Origin: Halobacterium salinarum DSM 3754 | GTDB taxonomy: Archaea; Halobacteriota; Halobacteria; Halobacteriales; Halobacteriaceae | Reading direction: 5' to 3' | NCBI RefSeq assembly: GCF_008124605.1 | Contig: NZ_VRYN01000002.1 | Coordinates: 372,001-436,000 of the forward strand | DNA: 64,000 bases | Part shown: piece by piece, positions 43,262-49,405 of the stretch | Layout: each line of letters begins with the position of its first letter | Numbering within the stretch: position 1 is the stretch's first letter | The notes under the pieces: model-generated | The model's database searches: none | What the model was told of the DNA's origin: nothing | The model's input: the letters and a program-made list of their open reading frames with translations, nothing else | Position numbers and translations under genes: made by a program

Positions 43262-43378
43262 TCAGTGGGTGTGATCGGTGTCCGCGTCGGCGTCGGCGGT
43301 GTCCGCGGCGTCAGCGTCGAAGTTCAGTGGGACGACCGTGGGATGGTCGACGCCGACCGTGGGAGTGTCAGTGCTCAT
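43262..43378 (-). CDS. Putative mini-protein (38 aa)
   Basis: The frame encodes STDTPTVGVDHPTVVPLNFD followed by an Asp/Ala-rich, His-ended tail. The very acidic composition is typical of haloarchaeal proteins. A box ATTACTTGAG lies about 27-35 nt upstream, which supports the start at 43378; a longer frame from 43420 is possible. No domain is recognised. It may be a real small protein lying between the DHH and ppa genes. Confidence 0.45.
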   Translation of the reverse strand: MSTDTPTVGVDHPTVVPLNFDADAADTADADADTDHTH

Positions 43379-43479
43379 TGCGACTGAACGTACGGCTGCA
43401 CGCCTCAAGTAATCGTCCATGCGCTTGACAAATCCGCGCTGGGAGGGAGATGCGCCGGAATAATACGCCGGGGGTGGCG

Positions 43480-44013
43480 TTACGCGAACTGCTCGTCGTA
43501 GAGGTCTTGAGCGTGCTCGATGGCGTCTTTGGCGGCCTGCGCGTCGCCCCAACCGAGCACCGCCGTCTCCTTGTCCGCTTCGAGGTTCTTGTACGTCTCG
43601 AAGAACTCCGCGATCTCGGCTTTCTGCTGGTCGGTGAGGTCGTCGACGTCCTCGACGTCGTCGTAGCGGGGGTCCTCCTCGGGGACGGCGATGACCTTGT
43701 CGTCCTGCTCGCCGTCGTCGTCCATCTCCATCAGCGCGACCGGGCGCGCTTCGATGACGCAGCCGGGGAACGTCTGGTCTTCGACGAGCACGAGCACGTC
43801 GAAGGGGTCGCCGTCGTCGTAGTACGACTGCGGGATGAACCCGTAATCCGACGGGTAATGGACGTTCGAGTGCAGCACGCGGTCAAGCACCACGCCCGGG
43901 ATGTCTTTGTCGTATTCGTATTTGTTCCGCTCGCCTTTGAGACACTCCACGACGGCGTAGATGACGTCCGGAGCGTCGGGTCCGGTTTCGAGGTCTTCCC
44001 AGAGGTTTGCCAT
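43480..44013 (-). CDS. ppa: Inorganic pyrophosphatase (family I)
   Basis: It hydrolyses pyrophosphate from biosynthetic reactions. The 177-residue length matches family I soluble enzymes, and the acidic metal site is intact: SDYGFIPQSYYDDGDPFDVLVLVEDQTFPGC, VIAVPEEDPRYDDVEDV. The protein starts ANLWEDLETGPDAPDVIYAVVECLKGERNKYEYDK. Coding-strand TTTTTT lies about 31 nt upstream, so the transcript is probably leaderless. It is divergent from rosR with 111 nt between. Confidence 0.96.
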   Translation of the reverse strand: MANLWEDLETGPDAPDVIYAVVECLKGERNKYEYDKDIPGVVLDRVLHSNVHYPSDYGFIPQSYYDDGDPFDVLVLVEDQTFPGCVIEARPVALMEMDDDGEQDDKVIAVPEEDPRYDDVEDVDDLTDQQKAEIAEFFETYKNLEADKETAVLGWGDAQAAKDAIEHAQDLYDEQFA

Positions 44014-44094
44014 GCTGTTGGAGGTGTGGGGCGCGCCGAAAAAGGGTTTTCGTATCGCCGTTCGGCCGCGAAACGGGGAGTCAGGTGAGAAGTG

Positions 44095-44100
44095 TTTAAA
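44095..44100 (+). promoter_or_regulatory. TTTAAA TATA box of rosR
   Basis: The sequence GTGTTTAAATG places a TATA element about 25-30 nt upstream of the rosR ATG. The 111-nt divergent region also serves ppa. It contains TTCG-GCCG-CGAA, a short inverted repeat that might be a RosR site, which I cannot verify. Confidence 0.5.
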
Positions 44101-44124
44101 TGTCCGGGCCACTTCACTTCAGCT

Positions 44125-44475
44125 ATGTCAGAGGCGCAACCCGATGCACGGAGTGACGCACGTGACCTGACCGCGTTCCAGAAGAACATCCTGACCGTCC
44201 TCGGCGAGGAAGCCCGATACGGTCTCGCAATCAAGCGCGAGCTCGAAGAGTACTACGGCGAGGAGGTCAACCACGGCCGTCTGTACCCGAACCTCGACGA
44301 TCTCGTCAACAAGGGCCTCGTCGAGAAGTCCGAGTTGGACAAACGGACCAACGAGTACGCGCTCACCAACGAGGGCTTCGACGCGGTCGTCGACGACCTC
44401 GAATGGACGCTCTCGAAGTTCGTCGCCGACGCCGACCGCCGCGAGCGCGTCGAGACCATCGTCGCCGACGACTGA
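44125..44475 (+). CDS. rosR: PadR-family winged-helix regulator RosR
   Basis: I recognise this as the oxidative-stress regulator RosR of H. salinarum, which binds many promoters and is released on oxidant exposure; it lies next to ppa, as in that genome. The 116-residue protein has a PadR winged helix: DLTAFQKNILTVLGEEARYGLAIKRELEEYYGEEVNHGRLYPNL, then the wing KSELDKRTNEYALT and a C-terminal dimerisation helix. The ATG at 44125 fits the TTTAAA box. A poly-T (44497-44501) follows the stop. Confidence 0.93.
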   Translation: MSEAQPDARSDARDLTAFQKNILTVLGEEARYGLAIKRELEEYYGEEVNHGRLYPNLDDLVNKGLVEKSELDKRTNEYALTNEGFDAVVDDLEWTLSKFVADADRRERVETIVADD

Positions 44476-44531
44476 GGACTGGGCATCCCCAGGCAGTTTT
44501 TCCAGCACACACCACACCCCCAGCAGCGGCG

Positions 44532-45083
44532 TTACGCCGTGTCCTCGTCGGTGGTGGCTGCGATGTCGTCGATGATCGCAAGCGACGCCTCGATGGCGGC
44601 GCGCTGGTCGGCGCTGGGCCACGCGTTCCGGGGGAAGAACTCCTCGCGGAACCGCGTGCGCTCCGCGTCGGTCGCGGTGTCCATGGGGCGCGCGTAGTGG
44701 TTGTTCATGAACGCCGCGAACGCGGCCGCGTTCTGGGCGTGCACGTCGTCGTGGGCGGCCGCAACGCGGTCGACGATGGCGGCGTTGCGGGCGGCGGCGT
44801 GCTCGTAGTCGCCCTGTTCGCCGCCGCCGGCGAGCGACCGTTCGACGGCGCGGTCGGGGTCGTCGATGTCGCCGGGGTGGACGGTGCCGTCGGTGAGCCA
44901 GTCGGTGGGATAGCAGACCAGCGTCGCGTCGGCGTCACGGACCCGCGCGAGGAAGCCGTGGTCGGCGAGCAGTTCGTCGCGGCGGTCGCGGTAGGCGTCG
45001 GCGGCGGCGGGGTCGGTGGCGTCGCGGGCGAGCCGCGTGAGTCGCTGTGCCTCGGCGGCCGCGTCGGCTGGCAGCTCAGGCAT
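44532..45083 (-). CDS. Conserved haloarchaeal protein of the rnhA operon (DUF7108-like)
   Basis: The 183-residue, mostly helical protein starts PELPADAAAEAQRLTRLARDA, then YRDRRDELLADHGFLARVRDADATLVCYPTDWLTDGTVHPGDI and FREEFFPRNAWPSADQRAAIEASLAII. The C-terminal part resembles the protein often annotated as the rnhA operon protein in haloarchaea. It overlaps rnhA by 8 nt on the same strand. The function is unknown; the coupling suggests a role with RNase HI. Confidence 0.75.
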   Translation of the reverse strand: MPELPADAAAEAQRLTRLARDATDPAAADAYRDRRDELLADHGFLARVRDADATLVCYPTDWLTDGTVHPGDIDDPDRAVERSLAGGGEQGDYEHAAARNAAIVDRVAAAHDDVHAQNAAAFAAFMNNHYARPMDTATDAERTRFREEFFPRNAWPSADQRAAIEASLAIIDDIAATTDEDTA

Positions 45084-45675
45084 CGTCGAGGGCCTCGTTG
45101 GCGAGGGCGTCGGCGCGCTCGTTGGTCGCCCGTGGCACGTGGGTGATCGACCAGTCGTCGAACCCCGTGAGCAGTTCGCGGGCGCGCACTCGTTTCCGCC
45201 TGAGGTCGGGGTCGTTGGTGTCCCACGCGCCGGTGAGCTGTTTCTCGACGAGCTGGGAGTCCCCCCGGAGTTCGATGTCGTCGAACCCGAAGTCGGCGGC
45301 GGCTTCCAGGGCGGCGATCAGGGCGTCGTATTCGGCCTGGTTGTTGGTGGCGCGGCCGATGGTGTCGCCGCCCTCGGCGACGATGCCGCCGTCGCCGGAG
45401 ACGAGCACCCAGCCGACCGCGGCGGGGCCGGGGTTCCCGCGGCTTGCGCCGTCGAAGTAGGCGTGCACGCGGCCGCCGCGGTCGGGTTGGACGACGGCCG
45501 TGATGTCAGTGGGCGACCCCCCCTGGACGACGAGTTTGTCCGCGTAGGCGACGGCGTGGGCGTCCCCGAGGTCGGCGTGCCACAGTTCGTGCTCGGAGTT
45601 CCCGTCGCTGAACGATGCGCCGGCGTCGGCCAACGCCGCGCGGGCGGTCTGGATGTCGCACTCGACGACTGGCAT
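45076..45675 (-). CDS. rnhA: Ribonuclease HI
   Basis: It cleaves RNA in RNA-DNA hybrids. The 199-residue protein ends in an RNase HI domain with the four acidic residues Asp75 (YFDGASRGNPGP), Glu115 (NNQAEYDALIAAL), Asp139 (ELRGDSQLV) and Asp189 (ERADALANEAL). This agrees with what I recall of Halobacterium RNase HI, the first studied archaeal type 1 enzyme, which can also cut RNA-DNA junctions. The first 67 residues are a separate domain of unknown role. It lacks the basic protrusion of the E. coli enzyme. A CATAAACG box lies about 30 nt upstream. Confidence 0.95.
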   Translation of the reverse strand: MPVVECDIQTARAALADAGASFSDGNSEHELWHADLGDAHAVAYADKLVVQGGSPTDITAVVQPDRGGRVHAYFDGASRGNPGPAAVGWVLVSGDGGIVAEGGDTIGRATNNQAEYDALIAALEAAADFGFDDIELRGDSQLVEKQLTGAWDTNDPDLRRKRVRARELLTGFDDWSITHVPRATNERADALANEALDDA

Positions 45676-45856
45676 TGAAGTCAGGTCACCCCGCGTCCCG
45701 TTTATGGGTTACTGTTCGGGGCGGCGTGCCTGGCGCGGGGAAACGCGGCTGAGCCAGTCGTTCTCGCCGACAACCGCGTGGTATTGTGTTGGATTGAAGA
45801 CCGCTCAATACTGCCAATGGATTTATGAGTGTGCGCGACACTAATATAAAAATGCG

Positions 45857-46828
45857 ATGACACGGTCCACCCGCCAGCGGGAGCGAGAAACGGCGGCAAA
45901 GCAGGAGGAGGAGGAGGACTCCGAGGAGGGGGTGCGGGAGTGCCCGGAGTGTGGCTCGGATAACCTCGTGAAGAGTTCGGACCGCGCGGAATTGGTCTGC
46001 AACGACTGTGGCCTCGTCGTCGAAGAAGAGCAGATCGATCCCGGTCCGGAGTGGCGGGCGTTCAACCACCAGGAGCGACAGGAGAAGTCCCGCGTCGGCG
46101 CGCCGACGACCCAGACGATGCACGACAAGGGACTGACCACGACGATCGACTGGAAGGACAAGGACGCCTACGGCCGCTCTATCTCCTCGAAGAAACGTTC
46201 GCAGATGCACCGACTGCGGAAATGGCAGGAACGAATCCGAACGAAAGACGCCGGCGAGCGCAACCTCCAGTTCGCGCTCTCGGAGATCGACCGGATGGCG
46301 TCGGCGCTCGGCGTGCCCCGGTCGGTGCGGGAAGTCGCATCAGTCATCTACCGGCGCGCGCTCAAAGAGGACCTGATCCGGGGTCGATCCATCGAGGGCG
46401 TCGCCACGAGCGCGCTGTACGCGGCCTGCCGGAAGGAAGGCATTCCGCGCAGCCTCGAAGAGATCTCGGAGGTATCCCGGGTCGAGCGCAAGGAGATCGG
46501 GCGCACGTATCGGTATATCTCCCAGGAGCTCGGCCTGGAGATGAAGCCGGTCGATCCGAAGAAGTACGTGCCGCGGTTCTGTTCTGAACTCGAACTCACC
46601 GAGGAGGTCCAATCGAAAGCCAACGAGATCATCGAGACGACCGCCGAGGAGGGACTGCTCTCGGGGAAGTCACCCACCGGATACGCGGCCGCAGCCATCT
46701 ACGCCGCGAGCCTGCTGTGCAACGAGAAGAAGACCCAACGCGAGGTCGCCGACGTCGCGCAGGTGACGGAGGTCACCATCCGGAACCGCTACCAGGAGCA
46801 GATCGAAGCGATGGGTATTCACGGCTGA
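45857..46828 (+). CDS. tfbG: Transcription initiation factor TFB
   Basis: The 323-residue protein is a TFIIB homologue: zinc ribbon (Cys29, Cys32, Cys48, Cys51), linker [20 protein letters not shown], two cyclin repeats, and the BRE-reading helix [17 protein letters not shown]. Next to rnhA, the position matches tfbG of H. salinarum as I recall. The N-terminus is highly charged ([22 protein letters not shown]). A TATA-like ATTTATGAG lies about 36 nt upstream; a second AT tract, TAATATAAAAA at 45843-45853, lies only 4-14 nt before the ATG and cannot serve this start as a normal TATA box. Confidence 0.93.
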   Translation: MTRSTRQRERETAAKQEEEEDSEEGVRECPECGSDNLVKSSDRAELVCNDCGLVVEEEQIDPGPEWRAFNHQERQEKSRVGAPTTQTMHDKGLTTTIDWKDKDAYGRSISSKKRSQMHRLRKWQERIRTKDAGERNLQFALSEIDRMASALGVPRSVREVASVIYRRALKEDLIRGRSIEGVATSALYAACRKEGIPRSLEEISEVSRVERKEIGRTYRYISQELGLEMKPVDPKKYVPRFCSELELTEEVQSKANEIIETTAEEGLLSGKSPTGYAAAAIYAASLLCNEKKTQREVADVAQVTEVTIRNRYQEQIEAMGIHG

Positions 46829-46899
46829 GCCCTGGCCGTGGGCCGCCCACGTGGCCCCGTGTTCCGCCGTTTCGGAGGTGAATGGGCGCATCGAAGGGG

Positions 46900-46903
46900 T
46901 TTT
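46900..46903 (+). promoter_or_regulatory. TTTT promoter box of the GGGP synthase gene
   Basis: TTTT begins 30 nt upstream of the ATG at 46930. Confidence 0.4.
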
Positions 46904-46929
46904 GCGGACGCCACGGGAACGCCGTAGAT

Positions 46930-47640
46930 ATGACTGCGCCGTGGGCGGACTGGGATCACGTCCTCAAGATCGATCCGGACAAGTCGCTGGTGGACGGTGA
47001 GACGTTCGACGACATCGCGCAGACGGGCACGGACGCGATCGAGATCGGCGGAACACTCGACGTGACCACCGAGAAGATGCGCCGCGTCATCGACGCGTGT
47101 CGGACACACGAGGTGCCGCTGTATCAGGAGCCGTCGAACCCCGCCGTCGTCGTCGAGGACGAAGCCCTGGACGGCTATCTCGTGCCGGTGGTGTTGAACG
47201 CCGGGGATCCGTTCTGGATCACGGGCGCGCACAAGGAGTGGGTGCGGATCGCGGACCTCGACTGGGAGCGCACCACGACGGAGGCGTACATCGTGATGAA
47301 CCCCGACGCGAGCGTGGCCGAGTACACCGGCGCGGACTGCGGGTTGGACGCCGACGAGGTGGGGGCGTACGCCACCGTGGCTGAGCGGTTGCTCGGCCAG
47401 GAGGTCGTGTACGTGGAGTATTCGGGGACGCTGGGGGATCCGGCGGTGGTCGAGGCGGCCGCCGGCGGGGTCGACGACGCGGCCGTGTTCTATGGTGGTG
47501 GGATCGACGGCTACGACGCGGCGTACCGGATGGGCGCACACGCGGACACGATCGTGGTCGGGGATCTGGTACACGAGGCCGGGGTGGACGCCGTCAGAGA
47601 GACCGTACCGGGGGTCCGGGACGCACAGGCCGAGGAGTGA
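46930..47640 (+). CDS. Phosphoglycerol geranylgeranyltransferase (GGGP synthase)
   Basis: It forms the first ether bond of archaeal membrane lipids, joining geranylgeranyl diphosphate to sn-glycerol 1-phosphate. The 236-residue TIM-barrel protein has [57 protein letters not shown] and [32 protein letters not shown]. These are the substrate and phosphate sites of the PcrB/GGGPS family, group I as in haloarchaea. The ATG is supported by a TTTT box 30 nt upstream; an in-frame start 48 nt earlier is not. It lies 56 nt before pantoate kinase. Confidence 0.94.
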   Translation: MTAPWADWDHVLKIDPDKSLVDGETFDDIAQTGTDAIEIGGTLDVTTEKMRRVIDACRTHEVPLYQEPSNPAVVVEDEALDGYLVPVVLNAGDPFWITGAHKEWVRIADLDWERTTTEAYIVMNPDASVAEYTGADCGLDADEVGAYATVAERLLGQEVVYVEYSGTLGDPAVVEAAAGGVDDAAVFYGGGIDGYDAAYRMGAHADTIVVGDLVHEAGVDAVRETVPGVRDAQAEE

Positions 47641-47695
47641 GGGGCGCGTGCCGAGACTGTAATGCTTACAGTGCCGCGTCGCCGAGAGCGGTGCA

Positions 47696-48535
47696 ATGAG
47701 CGACGGTGAGTCGGCGGTCGCGTTCGCGCCGGGGCACGTGACGGGGTTTTTCAGCGTGGACACGGGCGCGACCGAGGCGGCGGTCGCGTCGGGGTCTCGG
47801 GGTGCGGGAGTCGCGCTCTCTGCGGGCGTCACCGTCACCGTGACGCGGGCCGAGAACACGGGCGTGGTGTTGAACGGAACGCCGACGGAGATCGCAAGCG
47901 TGCGGGGCGTCCTCGATGCGCTTGGCGTGACCGCGCGCGTGACCGCGGAGACGCCGCTGCCGCTGGGTGCGGGGTTCGGCGTGTCGGGTGCGACCGCGCT
48001 GGCGGCGGCGTTGGCGGCCAACGAGGTGTTCGGGTGTGGGTGCTCGGAGAACGAGTTGGTGCAGGTGGCCCACGTGGCTGACGCCGAGGCGGGCACGGGG
48101 CTTGGCGACGTGGTGGCGCAGGCGCGCGGTGGGCTTCCCGTTCGGGTGGAGCCGGGAGCGCCGCCCCACGGCAGCCTGGACGGGGTGCCGGCGAGCGGGC
48201 GCATCGAGTACGTGTCGTTCGGCGGGCTGTCGACCAGTGACGTGATCGGTGGGGAGACGGACGCGCTGTCGGCGGCCGGTGCGGACGCGCTGGCGGCGCT
48301 GCGCGCGGATCCGACGGTGGCCGAGTTCGTCGCGGCGTCGCGGCGGTTCGCGCGGGCGGCGGGGCTGGTGGATGCGGCGGTCGCGGACGCCATCGCGGCG
48401 GTCCAGGCGGCTGGCGGTGAGGCCGCGATGGCGATGCTCGGGCGGACGGTGTTCGCGCTCGGAACGGGGTTGAGCGACGCGGGGTACGACGCGGCGTCGT
48501 GTGCGATCCATCACGGTGGCGCGTCGCTGCGGTGA
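47696..48535 (+). CDS. Pantoate kinase (archaeal PoK)
   Basis: In the archaeal CoA pathway it phosphorylates pantoate before condensation with beta-alanine. The 279-residue GHMP-fold protein has FAPGHVTGFFSVDTG, TPLPLGAGFGVSGATALAAALAANEVFG (ATP loop), VAHVADAEAGTGLGDVVAQARGG and the late GEAAMAMLGRTVFALG. This matches COG1829. The partner phosphopantothenate synthetase is the next gene, 39 nt downstream. A box TAATGCTTACAG lies about 30-35 nt upstream of the ATG. Confidence 0.93.
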   Translation: MSDGESAVAFAPGHVTGFFSVDTGATEAAVASGSRGAGVALSAGVTVTVTRAENTGVVLNGTPTEIASVRGVLDALGVTARVTAETPLPLGAGFGVSGATALAAALAANEVFGCGCSENELVQVAHVADAEAGTGLGDVVAQARGGLPVRVEPGAPPHGSLDGVPASGRIEYVSFGGLSTSDVIGGETDALSAAGADALAALRADPTVAEFVAASRRFARAAGLVDAAVADAIAAVQAAGGEAAMAMLGRTVFALGTGLSDAGYDAASCAIHHGGASLR

Positions 48536-48545
48536 GAGCGGGCGA

Positions 48546-48550
48546 TTTTT
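48546..48550 (+). promoter_or_regulatory. T-tract promoter box of phosphopantothenate synthetase
   Basis: TTTTT begins 29 nt upstream of the ATG at 48575, in the short gap after pantoate kinase, so the gene can be expressed separately. Confidence 0.4.
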
Positions 48551-48574
48551 GCCCGCCAACGGTGTTGGTGGGGT

Positions 48575-49324
48575 ATGACCGAGATTCCCGAGGACCACCC
48601 GCGACACGACTCGCTGGTGACCCGCCACCGGATCGAGGACGGGGTGGACGACGGTATCACGAGCCGACAGGGGTTGATCGCGCAGGGCCGCGGGGAGGCG
48701 TACGACTACCTGTTGGGCGAGGAAACGATCCCCAGCGCGGACGCCGCCGAGCGGGCGGCCGCCGCGCAGTTGTTGACTGCGGACCACCCGGTGGTGTCGG
48801 TCAACGGGAACGTGGCCGCGCTCGTGCCCGACGCGCTCGTGGCGTTGGCGGCGGCGACCGGCGCGGATCTGGCGGTGAACCTGTTCAATCGGACCGAGGA
48901 GCGCGTCGAGCGGATCGCGGACCACTTGCGCGAGCACGGCGCGAGTGGGGTGTTGGGGACGAAGGCGGACGCGCGGATCCCGGGGCTGGACCACGAGCGC
49001 GCGACCGTCGACAGCGACGGGATCTACGACGCCGACGTGGTGTTGGTGCCCTTGGAGGACGGGGATCGGGCGGCGGCGCTGGCCGAGATGGGGAAGACGG
49101 AGCTGGTGATCGACCTGAACCCGCTGTCGCGGTCCGCGCAGGCGGCGTCGGTGCCGATCATCGACAACGTGGTACGGGCGGTGCCGAACATCACAGCACA
49201 CGCGCGTGACCTGTCAGAAGCAGAGAATGCTGCCCGTGAGGAGTGCATCCAAGAGTTCGACCGGGAGGCCGCCCTGCGGGCGGCAGAGGAGCGAATCAGG
49301 GGCGGTATGAGTGGTGGCGCGTAG
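48575..49324 (+). CDS. 4-phosphopantoate--beta-alanine ligase (archaeal phosphopantothenate synthetase)
   Basis: It joins 4-phosphopantoate and beta-alanine with ATP to give 4'-phosphopantothenate. The 249-residue protein starts EIPEDHPRHDSLVTRHRIEDGV, then GLIAQGRGEAYDYLLGEETI, VVSVNGNVAALVPDALVALA, ADLAVNLFNRTEERVERIADHL, IYDADVVLVPLEDGDRAAAL and VIDLNPLSRSAQAASVPIIDNVVRAVPNIT. All are typical of the COG1701/DUF137 family. Together with pantoate kinase it forms the archaea-specific route in CoA synthesis. Confidence 0.94.
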   Translation: MTEIPEDHPRHDSLVTRHRIEDGVDDGITSRQGLIAQGRGEAYDYLLGEETIPSADAAERAAAAQLLTADHPVVSVNGNVAALVPDALVALAAATGADLAVNLFNRTEERVERIADHLREHGASGVLGTKADARIPGLDHERATVDSDGIYDADVVLVPLEDGDRAAALAEMGKTELVIDLNPLSRSAQAASVPIIDNVVRAVPNITAHARDLSEAENAAREECIQEFDREAALRAAEERIRGGMSGGA

Positions 49325-49349
49325 GGTGAGAGCGCGCTGACGTACACTA

Positions 49350-49401
49350 TTTTTGGTGAGCCAAAAACCGAACGTCTTTTGAATCTTTAGGTTGCCCTAA
49401 A
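49350..49401. promoter_or_regulatory. Two related palindromes upstream of the cupredoxin lipoprotein gene
   Basis: TTTTTGG-TGAG-CCAAAAA at 49350-49367 and TTTAGG-TTGC-CCTAAA at 49386-49401 share the pattern TTTNGG-N4-CCNAAA. Their centres are 35 bp apart. The second ends 4 nt before the ATG at 49406, covering the expected start site of a leaderless transcript. The pattern resembles DtxR-family metal-regulator boxes, which is an inference. Confidence 0.6.
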
Positions 49402-49405
49402 CCCT

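Noticed and set aside
44497-44501. TTTTT after rosR as terminator
   Set aside because: It may well be one, but similar T runs in this window serve as promoter boxes, so I could not tell and did not list it as a terminator.
45843-45853. TAATATAAAAA as TATA box of the second TFB gene
   Set aside because: It lies only 4-14 nt before the ATG, too near for the annotated start; ATTTATGAG farther upstream is better placed.
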